The translations under genes and the position numbers were made by a program. Below are positions 1 through 6,785 of a DNA stretch of 10,700 nt, in pieces; within the stretch, counting starts at the first letter, position 1, and each line of letters starts with the position of its first letter. The notes beneath the pieces are model-generated. The model was not told the origin of the DNA. It made no database searches and saw only the letters and a list, made by a program, of their open reading frames with translations. The DNA is from Pseudomonadota bacterium (GTDB taxonomy: Bacteria; Pseudomonadota; Alphaproteobacteria; Rhizobiales; Beijerinckiaceae): the NCBI GenBank assembly GCA_028876585.1, contig JAGWRL010000219.1, positions 1 through 10,700 of the forward strand, read 5' to 3'.

Positions 1-277
1 CGCTCTGGCGCCCGACGATTCCCGCGTCGCGCCGCTGGCGGCGGCCGATTTCGCCGGCCTGCCGTCGGCGCGCATCCATGTCGCGCAAGGCGACCCGCTG
101 TGCGATGAAGGCGCGGCCTATGCGCAGGCGTTGCAGCACGCCGGCGTCGCCTGCCGCCTCACCCGCCACGCCGGGCTGATCCATCATTTCTACGGCTTGG
201 CCGGCGTCATTCCCGCCGCCCGCCCGGCGCTCGCCGCCATCGTCGCCGATCTCGCCGACGCTTTCGCGCCGGCTTAA
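1..277 (+). CDS. alpha/beta hydrolase (HSL/acetyl-esterase type), C-terminal fragment
   Basis: The reading frame is open from the window edge (first full codon at base 2) to TAA at 275-277, giving about 91 residues; the start lies outside the window. The fragment resembles the last third of 'alpha/beta hydrolase fold-3' esterases of the hormone-sensitive-lipase family. It has a segment reading DSRVAPLAAADFAGLPSA, then GDPLCDEG, which would carry the catalytic aspartate, then GLIHHFYGL, which would carry the catalytic histidine. The nucleophile elbow (GDSAG) would be upstream and is not visible. Members hydrolyse short-chain carboxylic esters, usually in the cytoplasm; the substrate here cannot be told. 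The gene is convergent with the acyl-CoA synthetase at 286-2043, with only 8 bp between the two stop codons and no room for a separate terminator. Family assignment is fairly sure, specificity unknown. Confidence 0.8.
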   Translation, partial: ALAPDDSRVAPLAAADFAGLPSARIHVAQGDPLCDEGAAYAQALQHAGVACRLTRHAGLIHHFYGLAGVIPAARPALAAIVADLADAFAPA

Positions 278-285
278 CCCGTCCC

Positions 286-2043
286 TCAAAGCCGCAGCGC
301 GCCCTCGGCGATCTTCGCGAACACGTCCGGCGCCAAGGGCAGATAGCCGGTGTCGCCGAGCACGAACAGTTGATCCTGCGAGGTCGAGGGATCGAACCCC
401 TGCCCGACATAGAGCGCGCGCTTCGGTTTGAACGTTTCGGTGCGCGCGATTTCGTCGGTGAAGCGCAGAAACACGGGGCGCGCCCAGCGCGGCAGCGCAC
501 CAAGCGCCCGCTCCAACCCGCCCAGATCGAACCGCCCGTCGATCGCCAGCGCCGCCATGCCCGCCCGTCCCTCATGGCCTGCGACCTGGACGCCATAGAC
601 CAGCGCATCAACCACGCCGACGCATTTCAGCAACACGTCGGCGACTTCCTCCGCCGCGACATTCTCGCCCTTCCAGCGGAAGGTGTCGCCGACGCGATCA
701 ACGAAGCGGTAGAAACCGTCGGCGTCGCGGCTCATCAGATCGCCGGTGCGCATCCAGGCGTCGCCGCGCTCGAACACGTCGCGCAACACCTTCTTCTCGG
801 TCTCGGCGGCGTCGGAATAGCCTTCAAAGCGCGAGGCGGCGTCGCCCGCTATGCGCCCGAGCGCCTCGCCCGGCTCGCCGTCGCCGCAGGGCGCGCAAAA
901 ACCGTCCGGCCCGCGCAACGGCGCCTGCGCGTCCTCGTCGAAGCGCACCAGCGCGATCGGCGCCTTGGCGGCGACGTAGGGCGGCAGGCGGCCGAGCGCG
1001 CCGACGCGGCCCTCGACATTGTAGAGCCAGACATTGCCTTCGGTGGAGGCGTAGAACTCCAGCACCCGGATGGCGGGAAAACGCTCGGCGAAGGCGGTCC
1101 ATACCGCCGGCGCCAGACCGTTGCCGAGCGCCAGCCGCAGCTTCGCCTTGCGCTCGCTGATATGCGTCGGCGCGGCGACGAGATAACGGCACAGCTCGCC
1201 GATGTACTGAAACGTCGTGCATTCATGGCGCGCGACATCGTCCCAGAACCGGCTCGCGGAGAATTTCGGCGCGATCACCGCCGAGCCGCCGCCAACCAAC
1301 GGCGCGCCGATCGCCACCACGCCGCCGACGCTGTGGTGCATCGGCAGGCAATTGTAGAGCCGGTCGTCGTGCGTCAACCCGGCGAGGCCGGAGAACCAAT
1401 GCGTCCAGGCGATCGCCTTGCGGTGGCTGACCTCCGCCGCCTTGGGAAAGCCGGTCGTGCCGGAGGTGAAGATGCGCAACGCGCGATCCTCGAGGCGCAC
1501 CTCAGGCGCATCGCCCTCGGCCAGCGCCATGCCGGAATAGAGATCGACCGCTTCATCCAGCCGTCGCTCGCCTGAGCCGTAGCTCCAGATCTCGCCGCGA
1601 AATCCGGCCGCCCGCATCGCCGCCGCGCCTTCGGGGCAGGCTATGGCGGTCCGGACGTCGGCGACGGCGAGCGCATGCGCCAGCGCCGCGCCGCGCAAAT
1701 CCGGACCAATCAACGCCGCCACCGCGCCGACGCGCGTCAAGCCGAGCCAGATCGCCACATATTCCGGGCGGTTGCGCATCATCAGCGCCACGGTGGCGGC
1801 CTTGGGAATTTCCCGCGCCAGCGCCCAGCGCGCATATTGGTTGACGCGGGCGGACAGCTTGAGAAAGCTGTAACTCTCCGCTTCGCCAATCAGCGCCGGA
1901 CGGTCGCCATAGGCCTCCGCCCATTCGTCCAGCGCGCGCGGCAAGGTGCGGCGCGGGTCGCGCGTGGCGCGGGCGGTGACTTCGAGCGCGCGCGTCCAGG
2001 CGCGCTGGCCGACATCCTTGCGGCGAATCACGGTCGCATTCAT
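286..2043 (-). CDS. long-chain acyl-CoA synthetase, FATP/VLACS type (ANL superfamily)
   Basis: This 585-residue protein should activate a long-chain fatty acid with ATP and CoA through an acyl-AMP intermediate. Visible ANL motifs are the phosphate-binding loop FTSGTTGFPK (residues 192-201), the adenine-binding motif YASTEGN (331-337), TGDL (433-436), the hinge/A8 region DRVGDTFRWKGENVAAEEV (449-467) and a probable catalytic lysine near 539 in TETFKPK. The YIGELCRYL segment (280-288) and FYASTEGNV are typical of the fatty-acid-transport-protein branch rather than classical FadD. The start chosen is ATG at 2043, because it overlaps the flavin reductase stop as ATGA (2040-2043) and homology begins just after it; the same frame stays open to 2169, but that extension is low-complexity Gly/Arg. 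It is the last gene of the leftward operon and probably translationally coupled to the gene before it. Chain-length preference is not readable from sequence. Confidence 0.9.
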   Translation of the reverse strand: MNATVIRRKDVGQRAWTRALEVTARATRDPRRTLPRALDEWAEAYGDRPALIGEAESYSFLKLSARVNQYARWALAREIPKAATVALMMRNRPEYVAIWLGLTRVGAVAALIGPDLRGAALAHALAVADVRTAIACPEGAAAMRAAGFRGEIWSYGSGERRLDEAVDLYSGMALAEGDAPEVRLEDRALRIFTSGTTGFPKAAEVSHRKAIAWTHWFSGLAGLTHDDRLYNCLPMHHSVGGVVAIGAPLVGGGSAVIAPKFSASRFWDDVARHECTTFQYIGELCRYLVAAPTHISERKAKLRLALGNGLAPAVWTAFAERFPAIRVLEFYASTEGNVWLYNVEGRVGALGRLPPYVAAKAPIALVRFDEDAQAPLRGPDGFCAPCGDGEPGEALGRIAGDAASRFEGYSDAAETEKKVLRDVFERGDAWMRTGDLMSRDADGFYRFVDRVGDTFRWKGENVAAEEVADVLLKCVGVVDALVYGVQVAGHEGRAGMAALAIDGRFDLGGLERALGALPRWARPVFLRFTDEIARTETFKPKRALYVGQGFDPSTSQDQLFVLGDTGYLPLAPDVFAKIAEGALRL

Positions 2044-2570
2044 GCCAAAGCCTCGAAATGGCTGCGCCAATGCACCAGCGCCGCCGCCGCCGTGCCCTTG
2101 ACGACGGCGATCGCCTCGCCGATCACCAACGCGTGTGTGGCGTGTTCGACGATGCGCGCCAACCGACAATCAACCACCGCCAGCGCATCGCCCAAGATCG
2201 GCGCGCCGGTCGCCAGTTCGCCCCATTCGCCTTCCGCGAAGCGCTCCGCGCCGCGCACCAGCGGCGAGGCGAACCGGCGCGCCAGCGCCTCCTGCCCGCT
2301 CGACAGGATGTTGACCGCGAAGGCGCCGCTGCCGCGAATGCAGGCCAGCGTCGAGGAATCGGCGTTCAAACAAACAACCAACGAGGCTGGACTGAGCGAC
2401 AGCGAGGCGAACGACGACACCGCGCAACCGGCGCGGGCGCGCTCGGACGCCGAGGTCACCAATGCGACGCCCGAGGCCAGTTCGCGCATCGCTTCGCGAA
2501 AGTCGCCCGGCGCGACCGAAGCGGCGCGCGCGCCAAACTCCTCGACTGACAAAGCCTCGGCATAGCCCAT
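2040..2570 (-). CDS. flavin reductase family protein (FMN-binding split barrel)
   Basis: This 176-residue protein looks like the small NAD(P)H:flavin oxidoreductases (Flavin_Reduct domain, HpaC/NtaB-like) that supply reduced FMN or FAD to a partner monooxygenase. Family signatures are FREAMRELASGVALVTS (24-40), the flavin-contacting stretch CAVSSFASLSLSPASL (49-64), GAFAVNILSSGQEALARRF (82-100) and a late HALVIGEA segment (146-153) ending in a histidine/tryptophan-rich tail. ATG at 2570 is preferred over an in-frame ATG at 2648, because GGGGAGG lies 7 nt upstream of it and the longer form would run deep into the HTS-family gene. It starts 2 nt after that gene's stop and its own stop overlaps the synthetase start (ATGA). 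No monooxygenase component is visible in this window, so the partner is unknown. It could also be a general flavin reductase. Confidence 0.88.
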   Translation of the reverse strand: MGYAEALSVEEFGARAASVAPGDFREAMRELASGVALVTSASERARAGCAVSSFASLSLSPASLVVCLNADSSTLACIRGSGAFAVNILSSGQEALARRFASPLVRGAERFAEGEWGELATGAPILGDALAVVDCRLARIVEHATHALVIGEAIAVVKGTAAAALVHWRSHFEALA

Positions 2571-2572
2571 TC

Positions 2573-3586
2573 TCAGCCTCCCCAACGCGCGCGCAAGAAA
2601 CCAGGTCCGTTCGCCGCCGCTTTTCGCGCCGAAATCGTCGCGAGCCAATTGCCGATCACGACGCCGTCGCGCACGCGCCAGGTCGCTTCGGGCGCGGACA
2701 GAGCGTAACCCGGCAGATGCGGCGCCTCGACGCCCGCCATCATCGCGGCGACATGGGCGCGCAGCGCGCGCTCGGTCTCCGGATCATAATAGTTGACCGG
2801 CGGCGCCGGCGCCGCGCCGTCCTTCAGCGCGCGCCCGACGTCGCGCCGATATTCGCGCGCCAGCGTGTCGCCGTCATATTCGGGATGGCCCTGAAACAGC
2901 AGCGCCAGATGATCGTCGTCTTTGGCGAACATGTCGACGCCGGCATCGCCCGCCCGCGTCAGCACCAGATAACCTTTGGCGACAAGCTCGGCCTCGTCGA
3001 GCCCGTTCCAGCGCGAATGCGGCGTCGGGACGGCGACCAGACCCTCGGTGAGGCGATGCGGCGTGGCGATCTCGGTGGGATAGAGACCGGACCATTTGCG
3101 CGCGTAGCGGCGCCGCCGCACGCCGTCGCGATGCAGCACATAGGCGTGCGCGGCCAGACAGGACGCGAGCGTGGCGTGTGAATGGGCGCGCGCGGCGTCA
3201 AACAGGTTTGTGAGCTCGCGCCAATAGGGTTCCTGGTCGAGTTCGGGCGCGCGCGGCTCGGCCCCGGTGACGATGATCGCGTCCGGCGCGGCGGCGGCGA
3301 AATCGGCCGGCGCGCGATAGAGCGCCGCCATTTCCGCGCGCGCCTCGTCGCCGCGCGTCACGCTCGCCAGCGTGACCAGGCCGAGCGTCACGTCGAAGCT
3401 CGCCGCGCCTTCCTCCAACAAGCGGATGAACTGGCGCTGCGTCGCGAACACCGCCGCGTCCGGCATATTGTTGACGAGATCGATCCGCAGCCGCCGGCCG
3501 CGATCCTGCACCACGCCGGGCCGCTGCCGGCGCTCGCGAAGACTGGCGACGGCCGCGAGCGAGGGTCTGGCGAGCGTGACCGGCAT
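2573..3586 (-). CDS. MetA/HTS-family homoserine O-acyltransferase, divergent (metA-like)
   Basis: This 337-residue protein belongs to the homoserine O-succinyl/acetyl-transferase family (Pfam HTS, glutamine-amidotransferase-like fold), which acylates L-homoserine from an acyl-CoA. The family triad is present: Cys143 in ATLASCLAAHA, and His234 and Glu236 in QGHPEYDGDTLAREYRRD. Other landmarks are the NNMPD core strand (39-43), IIVTGAEPRAPELDQEPYW (104-122), PHSRW (189-193) and VNYYDPE (264-270). By comparison with E. coli MetA recalled from memory, the lysine pair after NLMP is missing. The position that is Gly in succinyl-CoA enzymes and Glu in acetyl-CoA enzymes is Arg112 here. About 25 extra residues follow NYY. 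The acyl donor, and even the acceptor, are therefore uncertain. GGAG sits 7 nt before the ATG at 3586, which follows the metY-like stop by 4 nt. Pairing with a sulfhydrylase supports a role in homocysteine synthesis. Confidence 0.85.
   Translation of the reverse strand: MPVTLARPSLAAVASLRERRQRPGVVQDRGRRLRIDLVNNMPDAAVFATQRQFIRLLEEGAASFDVTLGLVTLASVTRGDEARAEMAALYRAPADFAAAAPDAIIVTGAEPRAPELDQEPYWRELTNLFDAARAHSHATLASCLAAHAYVLHRDGVRRRRYARKWSGLYPTEIATPHRLTEGLVAVPTPHSRWNGLDEAELVAKGYLVLTRAGDAGVDMFAKDDDHLALLFQGHPEYDGDTLAREYRRDVGRALKDGAAPAPPVNYYDPETERALRAHVAAMMAGVEAPHLPGYALSAPEATWRVRDGVVIGNWLATISARKAAANGPGFLRARWGG
2577..2583 (-). promoter_or_regulatory. ribosome binding site of the flavin reductase gene
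   Basis: The minus strand reads GGGGAGG here, ending 6 nt before the ATG at 2570. This near-perfect anti-Shine-Dalgarno match lies inside the last codons of the upstream HTS-family gene and decides the start of the flavin reductase. It implies efficient re-initiation within the operon. Confidence 0.75.
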
Positions 3587-3590
3587 CGGC

Positions 3591-4880
3591 CTACTCCGCC
3601 GCCATCGCAGGCGCCGCGCCGACGCTCAGCGCGTGATCGAGATCGGCGAGAATGTCCTCGACATGCTCGATGCCGACGCTGAGCCGCACCGTCTCCGGCG
3701 ACACGCCGGCGCGCGCCTGTTCCTGCGCCGTCATCTGGCGATGCGTGGTCGAGGCGGGATGGCAGCACAGCGATCGCGTGTCGCCGATATTGACGACGCG
3801 CTTGACCAGCTTCAGCGCGTCATAGAACCGCTTGGCCGCCTCGTGGCCGCCGCGCACGCCGAAGGTCAGCAAAGACGGCGCCTGACCGTTCAGATATTTG
3901 CTCGCGAGCGCGTGATAGCGGTGATCTTCGAAGCCGACATATTCGACCCAGGCGACGCGGGGATCGTCGCGCAACGCGAGCGCGACGGCGCGCGCATTGG
4001 CGACATGCCGCTCAACCCGCAGCGCCAGCGTCTCGATTCCCTGCAAGATCAGGAACGCGCTCATCGGCGCCAGCACCGCGCCGGTGGTGCGTTGATAGAC
4101 GCTGCGCGCGCGGGCGATGAAGGCTTCCGCGCCGAAGCGGTCGGCGTAGACGAGGCCGTGATAGGATTCGTCGGGTTCGCAGAACGTCGGGTAGCGCCCG
4201 GCCCGCCAATCGAACCGGCCGGCGTCGACGATCGCGCCGCCCATCGCGACGCCGTGGCCGCCCATGAATTTGGTCAGGGAATGCACGACGATGTCGGCGC
4301 CATATTCAATCGGGCGCAGCAGGATCGGCGTCGCCACCGTATTGTCGACGATCAGCGGCGCGCCGGCGCCATGCGCGATTTTGGCCAGCGCCTCGATGTC
4401 GCAGATGTTGCCGGCGGGATTGCCAACGCTCTCGCAGAACACCGCGCGCGTCGTGTCGTCAACCAAAGCCGCGATGTCCTTGGGCTGGTCGCTCTTGGCG
4501 AACCGCGCCTCGACGCCGTGCCGGCGCAGGGTATGGGCGAGCAGCGTGTGAGTGGTGCCGTAGAGCTGCGGCGGCGCGACGATCGACCCGCCGCCGTCGG
4601 CGACGTTCAGCAACGCCGTGCTCAGCGCCGCCTGTCCCGAGGCCGTCGCCAGACAGGCGCGGCCGCCTTCGAGCAGAGCGACGCGCCGCTCCAGAATGTC
4701 GATCGTCGGGTTGGAGATGCGGCTATAGCGATAGCCGGGGATTTCGAGATCAAACATCGCCGCCGCCTGATCGGCGCTGTCGAACTCATAGGCGACGTTC
4801 TGATAGATCGGCGCGGCGACGGCATGGGTCGCGGGATCGCAACCAAATCCGCCGTGGATCGACAGGGTCTCGCGTCGCAT
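3591..4880 (-). CDS. metY: O-acetylhomoserine sulfhydrylase / aminocarboxypropyltransferase (PLP enzyme)
   Basis: This 429-residue enzyme is a Cys/Met-metabolism PLP-dependent protein of the O-acetylhomoserine sulfhydrylase type. It should exchange the acyl group of O-acyl-homoserine for sulfide to give homocysteine in the cytoplasm. It opens with the family start TLSIHGGF (5-12), followed by PIYQNVAYEF (24-33), YRYSRISNPT (50-59), the PLP-binding stretch ATASGQAAL (78-86), DNTVATP (179-185) and the Schiff-base lysine Lys204 in HSLTKFMGGHG. It ends with GDTRSLCCHPASTTH, the conserved C-terminal substrate-binding stretch. Its length fits O-acylhomoserine sulfhydrylases (about 430), longer than the roughly 390 of cystathionine enzymes, and it lacks their typical C-terminus. 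ATG at 4880 has GAGG 9 nt upstream. It is the first gene of the leftward operon and is followed after 4 nt by the HTS-family acyltransferase, its logical substrate supplier. A donor other than O-acetylhomoserine (O-succinyl) is possible. Confidence 0.93.
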   Translation of the reverse strand: MRRETLSIHGGFGCDPATHAVAAPIYQNVAYEFDSADQAAAMFDLEIPGYRYSRISNPTIDILERRVALLEGGRACLATASGQAALSTALLNVADGGGSIVAPPQLYGTTHTLLAHTLRRHGVEARFAKSDQPKDIAALVDDTTRAVFCESVGNPAGNICDIEALAKIAHGAGAPLIVDNTVATPILLRPIEYGADIVVHSLTKFMGGHGVAMGGAIVDAGRFDWRAGRYPTFCEPDESYHGLVYADRFGAEAFIARARSVYQRTTGAVLAPMSAFLILQGIETLALRVERHVANARAVALALRDDPRVAWVEYVGFEDHRYHALASKYLNGQAPSLLTFGVRGGHEAAKRFYDALKLVKRVVNIGDTRSLCCHPASTTHRQMTAQEQARAGVSPETVRLSVGIEHVEDILADLDHALSVGAAPAMAAE

Positions 4881-4934
4881 GGGCTGGCCTCGGTGATTTC
4901 AGACGCGGCGGCGGCGCCGTCTCTCGCCTCTCCA

Positions 4935-4955
4935 GACAAGATGCTCGCACTTGTC
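4935..4955 (-). promoter_or_regulatory. hairpin in the metY 5' leader
   Basis: GACAAG (4935-4940) and CTTGTC (4950-4955) form a perfect 6-bp inverted repeat around a 9-nt loop, about 55 nt upstream of the metY start on its coding strand. It lacks the GC-rich stem and U-tract of an intrinsic terminator. It may be a leader RNA structure or an operator palindrome; the function is unknown. Confidence 0.35.
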
Positions 4956-4981
4956 GCCAATTTCAATAAAATGCCGCATGT

Positions 4982-5006
4982 CCTACGCCGGTAGGGTTAA
5001 GCGTAG
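4982..5006 (-). promoter_or_regulatory. overlapping, mutually exclusive hairpins in the metY leader
   Basis: Two inverted repeats share bases. One is CTACGC (4983-4988) with GCGTAG (5001-5006); the other is CCTAC (4982-4986) with GTAGG (4991-4995), with a 4-nt loop. They cannot form at the same time, since both use 4983-4986. They lie about 100 nt upstream of metY, where leader RNA control of methionine genes is common, but the sequence does not match a riboswitch consensus that I know. Low confidence as a functional element. Confidence 0.3.
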
Positions 5007-5115
5007 TCGTGTTTCATCGCGGAAATTTGAGGTCGGCGCGTTTACTTTTTTTGGTTATCTCAAGTCCATCAATTAAACCGTGGCCGCTTTGGCATAAAAT
5101 GTCGACGCGTTTACC

Positions 5116-5145
5116 TTGGTTGGAGGTTCGACGGGAGATTATATT
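5116..5145 (+). promoter_or_regulatory. candidate sigma-70-type promoter of the ACP operon
   Basis: TTGGTT (5116-5121) and TATATT (5140-5145) are separated by 18 bp in the most AT-rich part of the region, upstream of the acyl carrier protein start at 5192. The -10 match is good and the -35 partial. Transcription would start near 5152, giving a leader of about 40 nt. This is a visual match only. Confidence 0.4.
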
Positions 5146-5191
5146 GCATTTGAGGTATTGAAGGCTTGGCTTAACGAGGGATGCGCCGATC

Positions 5192-5437
5192 ATGTCGATC
5201 CGAGATTTGGTTCTACGAGAAATCGGCGCCGTCGCCGCCGAGCAGGACAAGACGCTGCCGCCGCTGACCGACGATCTGCCTTTGCTGGAATCGGGGCTGG
5301 ATTCGCTGTGCTTCGCCATTCTGGTCAGCCGGCTGGAGGACGCCACCGGGGCCGATCCGTTCTCCTCGGCTTCGGCGTCGCAGTTTCCGCGCACGGTCGG
5401 GGAGCTCATCTCCTTCTATGAACCCATCAATGCGTGA
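5192..5437 (+). CDS. stand-alone acyl carrier protein (phosphopantetheine-binding)
   Basis: This 81-residue protein has the size and acidic helical character of a discrete acyl or peptidyl carrier protein. The phosphopantetheine attachment motif is ESGLDSLCFAILVSRLED (33-50), with Ser38 in the DSL triad as the expected 4'-phosphopantetheine site. A phosphopantetheinyl transferase elsewhere in the genome would have to activate it. The divergent helix-II sequence (LDSLCFAILVSRLE rather than the LDSLDTVEL of AcpP) argues for a dedicated pathway carrier, not the housekeeping fatty-acid ACP. ATG at 5192 is chosen because the carrier domain begins there and GAGGG lies 11 nt upstream; an ATG at 5181 is in another frame. 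It is the first gene of the rightward operon, and its end overlaps the adenylation gene by 20 bp. The natural reading is that the next enzyme loads an acyl group onto it. Confidence 0.88.
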   Translation: MSIRDLVLREIGAVAAEQDKTLPPLTDDLPLLESGLDSLCFAILVSRLEDATGADPFSSASASQFPRTVGELISFYEPINA

Positions 5438-6785
5438 CCCGCTCACCCTTGCCGACCTGATCGCGCGCTCGGGCCCCGGCGCGCGCAAGATCGCCACGCG
5501 CGATCATCGTCTCGCGCTGGCGGATTTCGCCGCCAATTCGCCCTTCGGCGCCGACCGCGACCGTTTCGCCGGCCGTTGCGTGGTGCTGCATGTCAAAGAC
5601 ATGGCCAAGGCGGCGGCGGCTTTGATTGATCTTGACGGTCTGGCGCGCCGCATCCTCATGTGCCCGCCGGGTTGGGACGCGGAGAAGACCGCACGCGGCG
5701 CCGCGTTGATTGAAGCCGACGCGCTCGCCTATGACGAGGAAAGCCCCGTCGCGCTCAAGGTTGATGTCGCGCTGCCCGTCCGCCTGCCGATTACGCCGCG
5801 CGCGGCTCGCGCCGCGCCGCGCGTCGAGACCGAATGGGTGCTGCCGACATCGGGCACCAGCGGGCCGCCCAAGCTCGCCGTGCATACGCTGACGACGCTC
5901 GTCGGCGCCATCGTCGATGCGCCGTTGCAGCAATGGGCGACTTTCTACGACATCCGGCGCTACGGCGGCTTGCAGATTTTTCTGCGCGCGCTCGCCGGTC
6001 AGGGCTCGCTGCGGCTGTCAAGTCAAGATGAACCGATCGAGGATTTCCTCGATCGCGTCGGCGCCGCCGGCGTCACGCATATGTCCGGCACGCCGACGCA
6101 TTGGCGCAAGGCGCTGCTGAGCGGCGCGGCGGCGCGCATCGCGCCGGGTTATGTCAGGCTTTCCGGCGAAATCGCCGACGATTCGGCGCTGCGCGGCCTG
6201 GCGCAGGCGTTTCCCGCCGCCCGCATCGAGCACGCTTACGCCTCGACGGAGGCCGGCGTCGCGTTCGCGGTCGACGACGGCCGCGCCGGCTTTCCCTCAG
6301 CCTGGTTGGAACGCCGTGAGCCGGTGGCGATGAAGCTGGTCGACGGCGCGCTGCGCGTCAAGACGACGCGGCGCGCGTTGCGGCTGCTCGGCGAGAGCGC
6401 GCCGGCGCTGGTTGACGAGGACGGTTTCGTCGACACCGGCGACATGATCGAGATTCGCGGCGATCGTTGTTATTTCACCGGCCGTCGCGGCGGCGTCATC
6501 AATGTCGGAGGCGCCAAGGTGCATCCGGAGGAGGTCGAGGCCGTGCTCAACGGACTCGACGGCGTGCGGCTGAGCCGCGTCTTCGCCAAGGCGAGCCCGA
6601 TCACCGGCGCCATCGTCGCCGCCGAGATCGTGCTGCTGACGCCAACCAACGAGCCGCGCGCGAGAGAGCGCGATCTGATCGCCGCCGCGCGCAAGATGTT
6701 GCCGGCGCACATGACGCCGGCGCGCATCCGCTTCGTTGCCGACCTGCCGATGACCGATGCGGGAAAGCTGCGCCGCCATGGATAA
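5418..6785 (+). CDS. compact adenylate-forming enzyme (AMP-binding, ANL superfamily), probable acyl-ACP ligase
   Basis: This 455-residue protein has the core ANL motifs: P-loop PTSGTSGPPK (143-152), A5 motif YASTEAG (274-280), DTGD (339-342), hinge and A8 GRRGGVINVGGAKVHPEEVE (355-374) and the catalytic A10 lysine Lys450 in MTDAGKLRR, with the protein ending only five residues later. It should convert a carboxylic acid to acyl-AMP and pass it to a thiol. It is short for the superfamily (usually 500-600), mainly through a reduced N-terminal region. A segment YGGLQIFLRALAGQGSL (182-198) slightly recalls MenE-like CoA ligases. Its gene overlaps the carrier protein gene, so the acceptor is probably that ACP rather than free CoA; this is inference. 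ATG at 5418 is preferred because GGGGAG lies about 13 nt upstream, but ATG at 5430 (ATGCGTGA overlap) is possible. The substrate is unknown. Its stop overlaps the SDR start by 8 bp. Confidence 0.88.
   Translation: MNPSMRDPLTLADLIARSGPGARKIATRDHRLALADFAANSPFGADRDRFAGRCVVLHVKDMAKAAAALIDLDGLARRILMCPPGWDAEKTARGAALIEADALAYDEESPVALKVDVALPVRLPITPRAARAAPRVETEWVLPTSGTSGPPKLAVHTLTTLVGAIVDAPLQQWATFYDIRRYGGLQIFLRALAGQGSLRLSSQDEPIEDFLDRVGAAGVTHMSGTPTHWRKALLSGAAARIAPGYVRLSGEIADDSALRGLAQAFPAARIEHAYASTEAGVAFAVDDGRAGFPSAWLERREPVAMKLVDGALRVKTTRRALRLLGESAPALVDEDGFVDTGDMIEIRGDRCYFTGRRGGVINVGGAKVHPEEVEAVLNGLDGVRLSRVFAKASPITGAIVAAEIVLLTPTNEPRARERDLIAAARKMLPAHMTPARIRFVADLPMTDAGKLRRHG

Larger units (their letters stand above)
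4881..5191. other. divergent non-coding control region between the two operons
   Basis: These 311 bases lie between the divergent starts of metY (minus) and the acyl carrier protein gene (plus). No frame here looks coding. The middle (about 5040-5175) is clearly richer in A and T than the flanking genes and holds a T7 run (5046-5052), a short direct repeat and a candidate plus-strand promoter. The half nearest metY carries two inverted repeats that would form hairpins in the metY leader. I could not assign a convincing minus-strand promoter. A SAM-II type riboswitch was looked for and not found. Confidence 0.7.

Noticed and set aside
370..1575. Long plus-strand open frame (401 residues) opposite the acyl-CoA synthetase
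   Set aside because: It is rich in Arg, Ala, Gln and His without any family motif, and lies antisense to a gene with full ANL motifs. High GC keeps antisense frames open.
3372..4994. Plus-strand open frame of 540 residues opposite metY and the HTS-family gene
   Set aside because: Arg/Asp/Gly/Ala-biased composition, no recognisable domain, and it spans the antisense of two well-supported genes and their junction.
5041..5056. T7 run as an intrinsic terminator
   Set aside because: No GC-rich hairpin precedes it on the plus strand and no gene ends into it; it lies in the divergent promoter region.
4881..5191. SAM-II riboswitch upstream of metY
   Set aside because: A T-T-A-A-C-C piece occurs in a stem-loop context, but the conserved pseudoknot parts (TGATTT-type and GCTAAA-type blocks) are not there in the right order.
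5181..5421. Alternative coding frame starting at ATG 5181 or upstream, overlapping the ACP
   Set aside because: That start belongs to a different frame with no domain; the carrier-protein frame from 5192 has the DSL attachment motif and correct length.
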